Part shown: in pieces, positions 18,827 through 28,018 of the stretch
Position numbering within the stretch: the first letter of the stretch is position 1
Layout of the letters: every line of letters starts with the position of its first letter
Assembly (NCBI RefSeq): GCF_001570585.1
Contig: NZ_BBXF01000001.1
Span: 675,691-739,690 of the forward strand
Source: Herbidospora daliensis
GTDB lineage: Bacteria > Actinomycetota > Actinomycetes > Streptosporangiales > Streptosporangiaceae
Direction of reading: 5' to 3'
Length of the DNA: 64,000 bases
The notes under the pieces: model-generated
The model's input: the letters and a program-made list of their open reading frames with translations, nothing else
Database searches by the model: none
What the model was told of the DNA's origin: nothing
Made by a program: the position numbers and the translations under genes

Positions 18827-19989
18827 GCGGCCCACGGGTCGAAGTCGACTTCGAGGGGCTCCTGCGGGGGCCTCTCGTCTTCGGGCACGTGCTGGAGGTT
18901 GACCCGGATGCGCGTCCAGGTCGACGACCGTCCGCGCATCGAGTCGACGAGGACGTCGGCGGGTTCGAGCCGCGCGGCCGCCTCGGGGTGGCGCCGTCTC
19001 CAGTTCTCCAGCGCCCGCAGCGCCGGCTCCTTCTTCTCGGAGCGGGCGATCTCGATGACGGGGAACTTCTGCGGGTTCTTCGGCCGGGGCCCCTGCGCCT
19101 TGGCGAGCGCGAGCAGCGAGTCGAGCGAGCCCTCGACCCCGTCCATGGCGGCCCACGGGTCGCCGCGTTCCTCGAAGCGGGCGGCGACCGTCTCCATCGT
19201 GAACTCGGTCGGGTCGCAGTCGGGCACTTCGTCCCAGGTCAGCGGGGTCGACACCCAGCCCGTCGGGCGCACGGAGTAGGCGCTGACGGTGGTGCGGTCG
19301 CGGGCGTTCTGGTTGAAGTCGACGAAGACGCCCTGCCGCTCCTCCTTCCACCAGTGGGAGGTGGCGAGCTCGGGGGCGCGCCGCTCGACCTCGCGGGCCA
19401 CCGCCTCGGCGGCCTTGCGCACCTGCGGGTAGGTCCAGCCGGGCGCGATCGGCGCGTAGACGTGGAAGCCGCGCGAGCCCGACGTCTTCGGGAACGGCGT
19501 CAGGCCGTGCTCGGTCAGGACATCGCGGGCGGTCAGCGCGACCTGGATGATGTCGGGCCACGGCACGCCCGGCACCGGGTCGAGGTCGACGCGCAGCTCG
19601 TCGGGGTGGTCGATGTCGGGGAAACGCACCGAGTGGGGGTTGAGGTCGACGCAGCCCAGGTTGACGCACCACACGACGGTCGCCAGGTCACGTCCGACGA
19701 CCTCTTCGGCGCTGCGCCCGCTCGGGTAGCGGAACTCGGCGACGTCGATCCAGTCAGGCCGCTTGGCGGGCGCCCGCTTCTGGAAGAACGGCTCCTCGTC
19801 GACGCCGTGGACGAAGCGTTTGAGCACGGTCGGCCGGTCGGCGACCCCCCTCAGGGCTCCCCCGCCGACCGACAGGTAGTAGCGGACCAGGTCGAGCTTG
19901 GTGTGGCCGGTGCGCGGGAAGACCACCCGATCGGGATTGGTGATCGTGACCTCGCGCCCGCCGACCTCCACGATCTCCGCGCCGGGCAT
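18808..19989 (-). CDS. LigD-type primase-polymerase (archaeo-eukaryotic primase family)
   Basis: A 393-aa stand-alone polymerase domain of the LigD/NHEJ type. Visible motifs: T-N-P-D-R-V-V-F-P and T-K-L-D-L-V-R-Y-Y at the N-terminus, the metal-binding R-V-D-L-D-P, T-S-G-S-R-G-F-H-V-Y-A-P-I, and a late V-S-A-Y-S-V-R. Such proteins extend or fill DNA ends with nucleotides or ribonucleotides during end joining. Neither Ku nor the ligase/nuclease domains are adjacent. The ATG was preferred over an upstream GTG because AAGGTGAG gives a proper ribosome-binding site. Confidence 0.88.
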   Translation of the reverse strand: MPGAEIVEVGGREVTITNPDRVVFPRTGHTKLDLVRYYLSVGGGALRGVADRPTVLKRFVHGVDEEPFFQKRAPAKRPDWIDVAEFRYPSGRSAEEVVGRDLATVVWCVNLGCVDLNPHSVRFPDIDHPDELRVDLDPVPGVPWPDIIQVALTARDVLTEHGLTPFPKTSGSRGFHVYAPIAPGWTYPQVRKAAEAVAREVERRAPELATSHWWKEERQGVFVDFNQNARDRTTVSAYSVRPTGWVSTPLTWDEVPDCDPTEFTMETVAARFEERGDPWAAMDGVEGSLDSLLALAKAQGPRPKNPQKFPVIEIARSEKKEPALRALENWRRRHPEAAARLEPADVLVDSMRGRSSTWTRIRVNLQHVPEDERPPQEPLEVDFDPWAAYRPGP

Positions 19990-20019
19990 GTCTCTCACCT
20001 TAATTCTTGAGACAGATTC

Positions 20020-20967
20020 CTAGCGCGAGCCACGACCGGCCTCCGGCCGTCCGCGTCCCGCTTCGGCGTCGATCTCCGCCCGGGTGGGCATCGAGGTCGA
20101 CGCGCCGGGCCGCCGCACCGACAGCGCGGCGGCCGCGGTGGCGAACTCCAGGGCCTCCTTCGCGGTACGGCCCTCCGTCCGGGCGACCGTGAACGCCCCC
20201 GCGAAGGTGTCGCCGGCGGCGGTCGTGTCGATCGCCTCGACCGGGCGGCCGGGCACCCGGAGGCGTGAGCCGTCCCGTGAGCCGTAGATCGCCCCGTCGG
20301 CACCAAGGGTGACCACCACCTCGGGAACCAGCGTCAGAAGCGCTTCCAGCGCCTCCTCCGGCGCTGTGAGACCGGTGATGGCGGCAGCTTCGTGCTCATT
20401 GGGCAGGAGAAGCCCCACGGCGTCCAGAAGCTCCCTCGGCAGCGGCACGACCGGCGCGGGCGTCAGCACCACCAGCCCGGAGAAGGCCCGGGCCGCCGCG
20501 ACGACGGCGGGCATGGGCAGTTCCAGCTGGAGCAGGAGGGCGTCCGTCGCGCGGCCCTCGGCGCCCGAGTCGGCGCAGCGGCCGTGCGGAGCGGTCCCGG
20601 AGACGGTCCGGGCGTCCTCCGGGGTCACCTTCCCGTTGGCGCCGGGGACGACGATGATCGAGTTGGCCCCGCCGTCCTCGACGACGATGTGCGCGACGCC
20701 CGACGGCCCTTCGGCGGTGCGCAGCCCCCCGGTGTCCACACCTGACCGGTCGAGCGCGGCGCGCAGCTCGGCGCCGAACCCGTCGGAGCCCACCGCGCCG
20801 ACGAACCGGACGTCTCCCCCCGCAAGTGCCGATGCAATTGCTTGGTTGGCCCCTTTTCCACCACAGATAGTGCGGAATTCCCGGCCTGTGACAGTTTCTC
20901 CCAGGTCAGGGGCTTTTTTCACGTACGCGACGAGGTCCATGTTGGCGCTACCGAACACAGTGATCAT
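20020..20967 (-). CDS. rbsK: Ribokinase (PfkB family)
   Basis: A 315-aa PfkB-family sugar kinase: N-terminal G-S-A-N-M-D, C-G-G-K-G-A-N-Q-A (PfkB signature 1), P-N-E-H-E-A, and the catalytic D-T-T-A-A-G-D-T-F-A-G-A (signature 2 with the base Asp). It phosphorylates ribose at O5. A second ATG three codons upstream (20976) exists but sits only one base from the GGGGAG site; the chosen ATG has about ten bases of spacing. No ribose transporter is adjacent. Confidence 0.88.
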   Translation of the reverse strand: MITVFGSANMDLVAYVKKAPDLGETVTGREFRTICGGKGANQAIASALAGGDVRFVGAVGSDGFGAELRAALDRSGVDTGGLRTAEGPSGVAHIVVEDGGANSIIVVPGANGKVTPEDARTVSGTAPHGRCADSGAEGRATDALLLQLELPMPAVVAAARAFSGLVVLTPAPVVPLPRELLDAVGLLLPNEHEAAAITGLTAPEEALEALLTLVPEVVVTLGADGAIYGSRDGSRLRVPGRPVEAIDTTAAGDTFAGAFTVARTEGRTAKEALEFATAAAALSVRRPGASTSMPTRAEIDAEAGRGRPEAGRGSR

Positions 20968-21046
20968 GGATTCCATACTCCCCTCTGCGAACGACTCGGC
21001 CCGTCGACTCCACTAATTCGCCCGTAAGGTCCTAGAATCCGCCGGT

Positions 21047-21916
21047 GTGAACGAAGGTCATGACGTTCCGGCGAAGCTCCCCACCCGGGAGCGCTCGTCA
21101 CGCCCGGGTGGAGGCGGCCGCCACCGGCGCCCGCTGCCCGTCACGCTGCCCGCCGACGCGCCCGTCTTGGTGCTCGCGGTCCCGGGCGCGGTCGACGACG
21201 TCGTGACCGAACTGGCGACCACGATCAGGGTCGACAACCCGACCCTCGACCTGCGCCTGATCTCGCTCAGCGACGGCGGGGCCGACCTCGCCAAGGAATT
21301 CGCCGCCATCGGCAACGCCCGCACCTCCGACGGCCACGCCGCCATCACGGTACCCCTCGTCACCGGCCCCCACCCGCGCGTCATGCGTTCGGTCCGCGAG
21401 GCCGCCCGCGAGAGCGAGGCCGACGTGGTCGTCACCGACCCGCTCGGCCCCCACCCGCTGCTGGCCGAGGCCCTGCACGTCCGCCTCGCCGAGAAGGGCC
21501 TGGCCCGCGCCGACCGCATCCGGCTCTTCAACGTCACCTCGCCCGTCGACGGCATCATCGTGGCCACGGTCGGCGGCGACGAGTCGGCCCGCGGCGCCGA
21601 CGCCACGGCGGTCCTGCTGGCCGCCCGGCTGGCCCTGCCGGTCGTCCCGGCCGCCTTCGACGGCCGCCCGACGGTGGCCGACGCGGCCGAGCGGCTGCGC
21701 AACATCGGCGCCTCCCGCATCGCCCTGGCCCCGTTCATCATCGGCCCGGAAGCCGACGCCGACCGGGTGAGCGCTCTCACCGAGAACTACAACTGCGCCG
21801 CGCCCCTGGGCGCCCACGAGGCGGTCGGCCGCCTGGTGACCCTGCGCTACGGCACCGTCTGGGGCAGCCTCGACCCCGACTACGACGAGGAACTCACCGA
21901 AGACGACCCCCACTAG
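21047..21916 (+). CDS. CbiX/sirohydrochlorin-chelatase-like protein
   Basis: A 289-aa protein with a basic, disordered N-terminus (1-35) and two half-domains resembling the class II chelatase fold: V-L-V-L-A-V-P-G-A-V-D near the start and an A-P-F-I-I-G-P-E-A-D segment late in the second half. Classic members insert cobalt or iron into sirohydrochlorin. The usual N-terminal metal-binding G-H-G-T is replaced by V-P-G-A here, so enzymatic activity is doubtful. GTG start; no tetrapyrrole genes nearby. Confidence 0.5.
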   Translation: MNEGHDVPAKLPTRERSSRPGGGGRHRRPLPVTLPADAPVLVLAVPGAVDDVVTELATTIRVDNPTLDLRLISLSDGGADLAKEFAAIGNARTSDGHAAITVPLVTGPHPRVMRSVREAARESEADVVVTDPLGPHPLLAEALHVRLAEKGLARADRIRLFNVTSPVDGIIVATVGGDESARGADATAVLLAARLALPVVPAAFDGRPTVADAAERLRNIGASRIALAPFIIGPEADADRVSALTENYNCAAPLGAHEAVGRLVTLRYGTVWGSLDPDYDEELTEDDPH

Positions 21917-21949
21917 GCCGCAAGCCGGTCACAAGTCGGCCCGGCTCCA

Positions 21950-22363
21950 ATGGGGGACGTGAAACGACGTATCCTCACGGCCGTCGCGGCCGCCGCGCTG
22001 ACCCTGACCGCCACCCCGGCCCACGCCGCCCCCACCACCTGGAAGTGGGGCGGCATCCACTCCACCGACGGCTGGGCCACCGCCTGGGGCAAGATCACCG
22101 TCGGCCAGTCGGGCCACCACGTCTCCGGCAACCTCGACGACTCCCACGGCCGCACCTGCTCCTGGCTCCTGATCAGGTCCATGAGCGCCACCAACGGCAA
22201 GTGGCGGACGCACGGCATCTACAACTGCGTCACCGGCACCGGCACGTTCAGGAAGAACCTGGGCGGCGTGCTCCAGATCCGCGCCCAGGTCTGCCGCGGC
22301 ACCGCCAAGAAGCCCGTCAACAAGTGCTCGAAGTGGAAGACCATCTGGACGCAAGGGGGCTAG
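21950..22363 (+). CDS. Small secreted protein of unknown function
   Basis: A 137-aa protein with a Sec signal peptide (basic M-K-R-R, hydrophobic stretch, cleavage likely after T-P-A-H-A-A). The mature part is about 110 residues with four Cys and many Trp, Gly and Lys, consistent with a compact disulfide-bonded beta domain. I do not recognise a family. An alternative GTG start at 21959 would begin directly at M-K-R-R. The stop overlaps the convergent DUF2203-like gene. Confidence 0.6.
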   Translation: MGDVKRRILTAVAAAALTLTATPAHAAPTTWKWGGIHSTDGWATAWGKITVGQSGHHVSGNLDDSHGRTCSWLLIRSMSATNGKWRTHGIYNCVTGTGTFRKNLGGVLQIRAQVCRGTAKKPVNKCSKWKTIWTQGG

Positions 22364-22722
22364 GGCAGCCGACGGCGGCCGGCGAAGCCGAGCGTGGTCA
22401 GGTGGTACCACGACAACGACGACTCGCCCTCCAGCCAGCACAACCGGACCGACTCGCCGTCGAGCACCGACGGGAAGTCGATCAGGAACGGCGCCAGGCC
22501 CTTCACCTCGATGCCGGTCTCGGTGAACCACCCGATCGTCTCTGCCAGCCGCGCCTCGTACGCCTTCGACTCGGCCAGCCCGCCCAGCCGGGAGTGGCCG
22601 GAGGCGCGCAGGTCGAGCGTCAGCTCGGCCAGATCGGCCCGCAGGTCGACGAGCACGATCGCGCGGGCCAGCACCTCGGGCATGAGGGCGTCGGCCTCGT
22701 CGAGGTCGAAGGTTCGGTCCAT
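22360..22722 (-). CDS. DUF2203-family protein
   Basis: A ~120-aa protein with the DUF2203 signatures: an N-terminal F-D-L-D-E-A-D-A-L-M-P segment, a predicted helical hairpin, a G-I-E-V-K-G-L...I-D-F-P core and the terminal S-W-Y-H-L-T-T-L-G-F-A-G-R-R. Function in the family is unknown. The ATG at 22722 follows the stop of the phosphotransferase gene by one base, implying translational coupling; an in-frame ATG at 22734 is also possible. Confidence 0.75.
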   Translation of the reverse strand: MDRTFDLDEADALMPEVLARAIVLVDLRADLAELTLDLRASGHSRLGGLAESKAYEARLAETIGWFTETGIEVKGLAPFLIDFPSVLDGESVRLCWLEGESSLSWYHLTTLGFAGRRRLP

Positions 22723-22723
22723 G

Positions 22724-23557
22724 TCAGAGATCATTCACGGTGTCGCGGAGGATCGTCCAGCCGAACGCGTCGTCGTCGCCGTCTCCGTGGGGCCGCGTGA
22801 ACCTCGTCGCCTCGACGGCGACGTCGTTGAGCCGCCAGCGCAGCCGGTAGAGGTCGAGCAGCCACGAAAGCGTGCCCTCGGTCTCGCCCAGCAGCCACAG
22901 GTCGCGCTCGGGGTGGCTGATCAGGGCGGTGTCCCAGTCGATGAGCCGCCAGCCGTCGCGGGTGCGCATCGTGTTGCCCGGATGGGGCTCGCCGTGCGTG
23001 AGCACCATCCGGTCACGCATCTTCAGGGCGTCGTGGACGAGGGAGTCGTACCGGCCGAAGTGCTCTTTCAGCACCTCGGCGCGGCCGGCGAGCAGGTCGG
23101 CGGCGCGCGCCCCGAACGGGCCCTCACCCGGGGTGAAGGCCAGCACCGAGTCGCGGCCGGGGATCTGGAACGTGTCAAAACGGGCCTGACAGACCGGCGA
23201 CCGGTGCACCTCGCGGACCATGCGCAGGGTCGCGGCGCGGTGCTCGGGGGAGCTGAACTCGCCCCATTCGAAGCTCTCTCCGGTCAGGTACGGGTAGAGC
23301 TGGAGCGTCCACCGCCCGACGGTCACCAGAGGAGCGGCGGGCGCGACCCCGACGGAGGGCGGAACCGCGCCGAGGGCGGCCGCCAGCGCGTCGTGGGGCT
23401 TGTCGTCGGCGGTCACGAACCAGTCGTCGCCGGCCTTCCAGTGGTGGCTGCCGAAGCCCAGCGGCAGGTAGTCGAGGCCGGGAATGTCCAGGTTCCATGA
23501 CTCCCGCATCACAGTCCGGAGAAGATCGGCTGGGAGTTCCCGGGGAGGCGTGAGCAT
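22724..23557 (-). CDS. Phosphotransferase-family (APH-like) kinase
   Basis: A 277-aa aminoglycoside-phosphotransferase-fold protein with the catalytic L-T-H-G-E-P-H-P-G-N loop (Brenner-type, Glu in place of the usual Asp) and the metal-binding L-I-D-W-D-T motif. These enzymes phosphorylate small alcohols or drugs; the substrate is unknown. It is coupled to the DUF2203 gene downstream and diverges from the M6 protease gene. Confidence 0.8.
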   Translation of the reverse strand: MLTPPRELPADLLRTVMRESWNLDIPGLDYLPLGFGSHHWKAGDDWFVTADDKPHDALAAALGAVPPSVGVAPAAPLVTVGRWTLQLYPYLTGESFEWGEFSSPEHRAATLRMVREVHRSPVCQARFDTFQIPGRDSVLAFTPGEGPFGARAADLLAGRAEVLKEHFGRYDSLVHDALKMRDRMVLTHGEPHPGNTMRTRDGWRLIDWDTALISHPERDLWLLGETEGTLSWLLDLYRLRWRLNDVAVEATRFTRPHGDGDDDAFGWTILRDTVNDL

Positions 23558-23582
23558 GACACGAGTACTAACAGAGTGACGG

Positions 23583-23609
23583 TTGATCCACCAAACGCGC
23601 TTATATAAC
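23583..23609 (+). promoter_or_regulatory. Putative promoter of the M6 protease gene
   Basis: TTGATC (23583-23588) and TATAAC (23604-23609) lie 15 bases apart in an AT-richer 62-bp divergent spacer. The -10 box ends ten bases before the protease ATG and no ribosome-binding site is visible, so the mRNA may be leaderless. Confidence 0.4.
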
Positions 23610-23619
23610 GTGACATTTT

Positions 23620-25719
23620 ATGAAACGCCCCCTCAGGCTGCTGGTCGCGGCAGCGCTGCTCGCACCCCTCGCCTTAGCGAACGCCACCCAAGCGTTCGCC
23701 GCAGAACCCCTCCCCGACACGGAGACCCCGTGGCGGTACGACCACTGGCCCCAGACCCAGCCGTGGCAGCAGGACGAGCCGGCCTCCGCGCTGCGGACGC
23801 TCGGCGGCCACTCGGACATGCCGAAGCCGATCGACCCGCAGAACTGGGAGAACCCCGACCACATGACGTGGTCGGACTACAAGAAGCCCCCCGGCACGTC
23901 GTGGAACGACCCGAACGTCAAGGGCAGCGACCGCACCTTCAAGGGCGCTCTGGTCCTGCTCGACTACCCGAACCAGCCGTTCGTGGTGACGCAGCCGCAG
24001 GGCTCGACGGTGTTCAAGAACCCGTCGGCGCAGGCCCACGACATCCCGCGTGACCAGGTCGCCAAGTTCTACCAGGACTTCCTGAACACGCCGAACGACC
24101 TGAACAAGGGCCACACCATCCACGAGTACTGGATGGAGGACTCGGGCGGCCGCATCGGCGTCGAGCTCACCGGCTTCGGCCCGTACCAGATGCCGGGCAA
24201 GGACCACGAGTACGCGCTGGAGTACCAGCGCGCCGCGTGCCCGGCGGGCGACTCGTGCAACAAGAACCTGCGCAACGACGGCAACGCCGCGTGGCTCGCC
24301 GGCGTCGGCCAGGAGGTCGCCGACCAGTTCGACTTCGTCTTCTACCTGAGCGCGGGCCAGGACGAGTCGTCGACCTGGCAGGAGTTCGGGATGATGAAGT
24401 TCCCGACCAAGGAGGACGTGACCGACGAGTTCGGTCCCGACGACCCCGCCCTGCCCAACTGGTCGGCCACCCGCTACGTCGACTGGACCTCCTGGCAGGC
24501 CGGCTCCACCTTCTGGCCGAACGCCCGCTTCGGCGTCGACTCGGTCCAGGCCGAGAGCTCTGGCATGGGCGTCTACGCCCACGAGCTGTCGCACATCTTC
24601 GGCATCGCCGACAACTACAACAACCCCTATGGGGTGCCGGTACGCCGGGCGTACACCGGCATCTGGGAGATGCTCAGCCGGGGCAGCTTCAACGGCCCTG
24701 GCGGCCCGCACAGCCGCTGGCTGATCCCGCCGACCGGCGGCGGCTCGATGGGCGCCCAGCACATGCTGCGCAACAAGATCAAGCTGAACATGGTCGACGA
24801 GCAGAACGTGCTGCGCCTCAACCGTGACCAGCTCGACGAGTCGGGCCTGGTCGTCGCCGACGTGACCGCCCGCGCCGTCCAGCCCGGCGCCAAGGGCCTG
24901 TCGGGCGTCAACATCGCCTTCCAGAGCGGCGACAAGTCCCCCGCCTGCCAGTGGCAGACCGACCCGCTGTGCGACGGCGGCAACTACAACAACTACACCG
25001 TCGAGGTCGTCGACCGCATGGGCGCCGACTCGTTCACGCCCGACTCGGGCGTCCTGATCGCCAAGACCAAGGACCAGGACTCCGCGCCGTTCGAGTGGGT
25101 CGTGGACGCCAACCCGCAGGACATCGGCATGACCGACTACGTCCTGCCCGACGGCACCGCCGTCCCGATCACGATCGGCGACTACCGCCAGCTCTCCGAC
25201 GCCCTGTTCAAGGCCGGCGCCGACAGCGGTTCGGAGTACGAGTTCAAGGACGAGGCCAACCGGCTGCACTTCTACGTCCTGGACCTTCGTCGGGCGAAGG
25301 ACGGGACGTTGTCGTACAAGGTGGCCGTGCGCTCGCTCGACGGCTCGGGCCCGCAGAAGCGCGGCGTCCGCGTCCTGCCCTCGGCCGGCATCACCCTGGG
25401 CGACGGCATGGCGACCTGCAAGTTCCCGCTGACCAACACCGGCAAGTCCGCGACCTCTGCCGCGGCGCACCCGGAGGACGTGTCGGCGTACGCGAAGAGC
25501 GACGTCTACCGCCTGTCGACCTCGGTGAACGGCAAGGGCTGGTCGGTCAACGTGCCGAACTTCCTGACCTCGGCCGAGTTCGGCAAGACGGTGACGGTGC
25601 CGGTCCACGCGATCCGCGCCAAGGGCGGCAGCCTGCTGGCGACGATCAAGCTGACCGCGACCTCGGAGAGCGACCCGACGAAGAAGGCTACGGCGACCTG
25701 CCTGGCCATCGGCCGGTAG
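23620..25719 (+). CDS. Secreted M6-family metalloprotease (immune-inhibitor-A-like)
   Basis: A 699-aa protein with a Sec signal peptide (M-K-R-P-L-R-L..., cleavage near Q-A-F-A-A). The zinc motif is H-E-L-S-H (321-325) followed by I-F-G-I-A-D, the M6 signature. A Gly-rich region follows, then a C-terminal region from about 560 resembling an Ig-like/NPCBM-associated domain (A-T-C-K-F-P-L-T-N-T-G). Such enzymes degrade extracellular proteins. It stands alone with its own promoter and terminator. Confidence 0.9.
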   Translation: MKRPLRLLVAAALLAPLALANATQAFAAEPLPDTETPWRYDHWPQTQPWQQDEPASALRTLGGHSDMPKPIDPQNWENPDHMTWSDYKKPPGTSWNDPNVKGSDRTFKGALVLLDYPNQPFVVTQPQGSTVFKNPSAQAHDIPRDQVAKFYQDFLNTPNDLNKGHTIHEYWMEDSGGRIGVELTGFGPYQMPGKDHEYALEYQRAACPAGDSCNKNLRNDGNAAWLAGVGQEVADQFDFVFYLSAGQDESSTWQEFGMMKFPTKEDVTDEFGPDDPALPNWSATRYVDWTSWQAGSTFWPNARFGVDSVQAESSGMGVYAHELSHIFGIADNYNNPYGVPVRRAYTGIWEMLSRGSFNGPGGPHSRWLIPPTGGGSMGAQHMLRNKIKLNMVDEQNVLRLNRDQLDESGLVVADVTARAVQPGAKGLSGVNIAFQSGDKSPACQWQTDPLCDGGNYNNYTVEVVDRMGADSFTPDSGVLIAKTKDQDSAPFEWVVDANPQDIGMTDYVLPDGTAVPITIGDYRQLSDALFKAGADSGSEYEFKDEANRLHFYVLDLRRAKDGTLSYKVAVRSLDGSGPQKRGVRVLPSAGITLGDGMATCKFPLTNTGKSATSAAAHPEDVSAYAKSDVYRLSTSVNGKGWSVNVPNFLTSAEFGKTVTVPVHAIRAKGGSLLATIKLTATSESDPTKKATATCLAIGR

Positions 25720-25740
25720 TCGTCTCGCCGGATTGAGACC

Positions 25741-25775
25741 AGGGCGGCCCTTCTCCCCAGGGGCCGCCCTTTTCT
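25741..25775 (+). terminator. Intrinsic terminator after the M6 protease gene
   Basis: AGGGCGGCCC (25741-25750) and GGGCCGCCCT (25761-25770) form a perfect 10-bp stem with a 10-base loop, followed by a T-rich TTTCT tail, 21 bases after the protease stop. Confidence 0.85.
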
Positions 25776-25870
25776 CTGCGATTAAAATGGAGCTCCAGCT
25801 CGATTCGGCGTCAACGCGAATCACGACCCGCGCGTCATTCCCTTCGATCACCACCCGAAGGGAATTCGAG

Positions 25871-26932
25871 ATGCCCGCCAGAAAGAAGCGACCTGCGCCG
25901 AAGCCGAAGACCGGAAGGATAGTCGGCGGGGGAATTCTGGCGGTGACCGGAATAGGCGGATTCTTATGGGCCGGAATCGCCGATTGGTCCCCCGTTCTGC
26001 GTGTGGTCTTCGCCGGGGCGGCGCTCACAGGAATCGGGCTCATCATCTACGCGCTGAAAGATCAGCGGAGGATCCCGGTCGTCATCGCGAATGTCGGATT
26101 GATCTGCGCCGGGGCGGCGGGTCTCGCGGCGGTCCCCTTCGACTCCGATGACAAACCCGTGCCGCCCCCCTCACCGTCGCCATCGCCGTCGCAGACCAGC
26201 AGTCGACAGCCGCCGATCAAGGTGGACCTCGTCCGGATCGAACCCAACGACGACTCCAACGTGTGGGCCACCCGCGAACCACTGGCCCTCACCCCCGCCC
26301 AGTTGCGGGAGTGGGATGCGGCCGAAGACGACGACGCCTGGATCCTGGCCAAAGGCGGCGTCTACGTCGGGCAGACCGAAACGCGGATCGTCATCAAGGG
26401 CAACCACGTCACGCCCGTGACGCTGGTGGGCATGAGAGCGATCTCCACCTGCGAGGAGCCGCTGAACGGGTCGTACTTGACCAACCCCAACCAGGGGATC
26501 ACCGAGATCGCCAAGGTCGGCTTCGACCTCGACCGGCCGAATCCCGAAGCGGCCTCCGTGGTGGTGGACGAACTGGGCCACCCGGTCGAGGACGAAGAGG
26601 GAAAGATCGAAATGCGCGGCGTCTTCCTCAAGGAGGCCAAGGACGTCCGTCTGGAGAAGGACGAGCCCGTCACTTTCCGGGTGTACGCCCAGGTCACCCG
26701 GTTCTACTGCACATACGTCATCCGGATCGAGACGCTCTCCAACGGGGAGATCTCCCAGACCACCATTGACAACAACGGCCAGCCGTTCCGGTTGACCGGC
26801 CATGCCAAGGGCGCCGACTTCGCCGGATATCGCGACGTCTACTTCGGCGGGCTCTGGAACAAAAGCGTCGGCTGGGCCCGGGGCAAGCGGACCGCAGACG
26901 GCCGGTGGCAGCCCCGAAACCCCGCTTGGTGA
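25871..26932 (+). CDS. Membrane-anchored protein of unknown function
   Basis: A 353-aa protein. A Lys/Pro-rich cytoplasmic N-terminus leads into three hydrophobic helices (about 17-35, 42-60, 68-85), a Pro/Ser linker (about 95-110), then a ~240-residue presumably extracytoplasmic domain. No family is recognised. The start has AAGGG eight bases upstream; the longer upstream frame lacks a ribosome-binding site. Local base composition is less GC-rich than neighbouring genes at the 5' end. It ends two bases from the convergent propeller gene. Confidence 0.65.
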   Translation: MPARKKRPAPKPKTGRIVGGGILAVTGIGGFLWAGIADWSPVLRVVFAGAALTGIGLIIYALKDQRRIPVVIANVGLICAGAAGLAAVPFDSDDKPVPPPSPSPSPSQTSSRQPPIKVDLVRIEPNDDSNVWATREPLALTPAQLREWDAAEDDDAWILAKGGVYVGQTETRIVIKGNHVTPVTLVGMRAISTCEEPLNGSYLTNPNQGITEIAKVGFDLDRPNPEAASVVVDELGHPVEDEEGKIEMRGVFLKEAKDVRLEKDEPVTFRVYAQVTRFYCTYVIRIETLSNGEISQTTIDNNGQPFRLTGHAKGADFAGYRDVYFGGLWNKSVGWARGKRTADGRWQPRNPAW

Positions 26933-26934
26933 CC

Positions 26935-27969
26935 TCAGGGAGACCAGGCGACGGCCGTGACGCCACGGACGCCCCCGGGTTCGAGAGTGAGCGCTCCGGA
27001 GTCGACGATGCCCACGGCGTCCACCGCGACCCGGCCCACGACGTCCAGCCGTCGGCCGTCAGGCCCGTGATCCTGGCGGATCGCCCGCTCTCCCGTGGGA
27101 GTCCACCGGTCGCCGCGGAGCCGGTACACCTCCGGCTCGACCTGCCGCACCCGTGGGTCAGCGCAGGCGGGGCCCAGGATTAGCGATGCGTACACCTCTC
27201 CGCGCCGATCGAACCAGACGGCCCGGGTGTGCCATCGTCGGTTCCCCGCCACCTGTGGCGGTGCCACGGTGAGTTGCCGGCCCGACTTGAGGTCGACCAC
27301 CACCGGGGTGCCGGTGTTGTTGCAGATCCCGCCGTGGCCTTGGGCGATGTAGGCCATGCGGCTGCCCTCGTGGTCGAACGCCGCCCCGGCCGGTGGCCGG
27401 GACCCACTGCTGACCGCGAGAGGCCAGAAGCGCCCGTCCGATGACAGGCGATACATCCGCTGAGGACCCCCGGAGAACTCCGAATTCTCGCGCAGCACGA
27501 CGCCGTCGGGCCGGGTGGACGCGCCGACGATCACCAGTGGCGGCCAGTTGCCCTCCGAGAGGGTCAGCCGTCCTACGTCGCCGGTCAGCGGATAGGTGAG
27601 CAGTTCGGCATTCTCCGCACCCGGGTCATCGGAGACCAGCAGGTGGCCGTGGAACGCGATGCGGTCACACACGCAGGCCCACGTACGAGTGGCGCCGCCG
27701 ACGCGCGTCGAGGCGAGACCGATCTGGCTGACCTTGCCGGAGTCCCTGGTCATCAGCCAGGCCAGTCGGCTGCCGTCCGGCGACCATTGCAGTTGCCGGA
27801 CCGTCCATTCCCCCGGAACCACCCCTAGAATGCGATTCGGTGCAATCATGATATTTTTGGACGTCGCGTAAGCGTAACGCGCGGCACGTTCAGGCCCGCT
27901 TCCCGACGCGGCCGCCGTCAAGGTCACGGATAATACGAGAATGGCCGTCGGCCGTCTCCAGGCGTTCAT
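26935..27969 (-). CDS. Exported TolB/WD40-like beta-propeller protein
   Basis: A ~344-aa protein with an N-terminal signal sequence (A-W-R-R-P-T-A-I-L-V-L-S) and repeated blade-like motifs such as L-Q-W-S-P-D-G-S-R-L-A-W and H-E-G-S-R-M-A-Y-I-A, typical of TolB-type six-bladed propellers. Role unknown, probably binding at the cell surface. The ATG has a GGAGGA site six bases upstream. Possibly related in function to the convergent membrane protein, but nothing proves it. Confidence 0.65.
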   Translation of the reverse strand: MNAWRRPTAILVLSVTLTAAASGSGPERAARYAYATSKNIMIAPNRILGVVPGEWTVRQLQWSPDGSRLAWLMTRDSGKVSQIGLASTRVGGATRTWACVCDRIAFHGHLLVSDDPGAENAELLTYPLTGDVGRLTLSEGNWPPLVIVGASTRPDGVVLRENSEFSGGPQRMYRLSSDGRFWPLAVSSGSRPPAGAAFDHEGSRMAYIAQGHGGICNNTGTPVVVDLKSGRQLTVAPPQVAGNRRWHTRAVWFDRRGEVYASLILGPACADPRVRQVEPEVYRLRGDRWTPTGERAIRQDHGPDGRRLDVVGRVAVDAVGIVDSGALTLEPGGVRGVTAVAWSP

Positions 27970-28018
27970 CGTCAATCCTCCGGAATACTTTCCGGATCAC
28001 GTTAACGGCTGATTCTCG

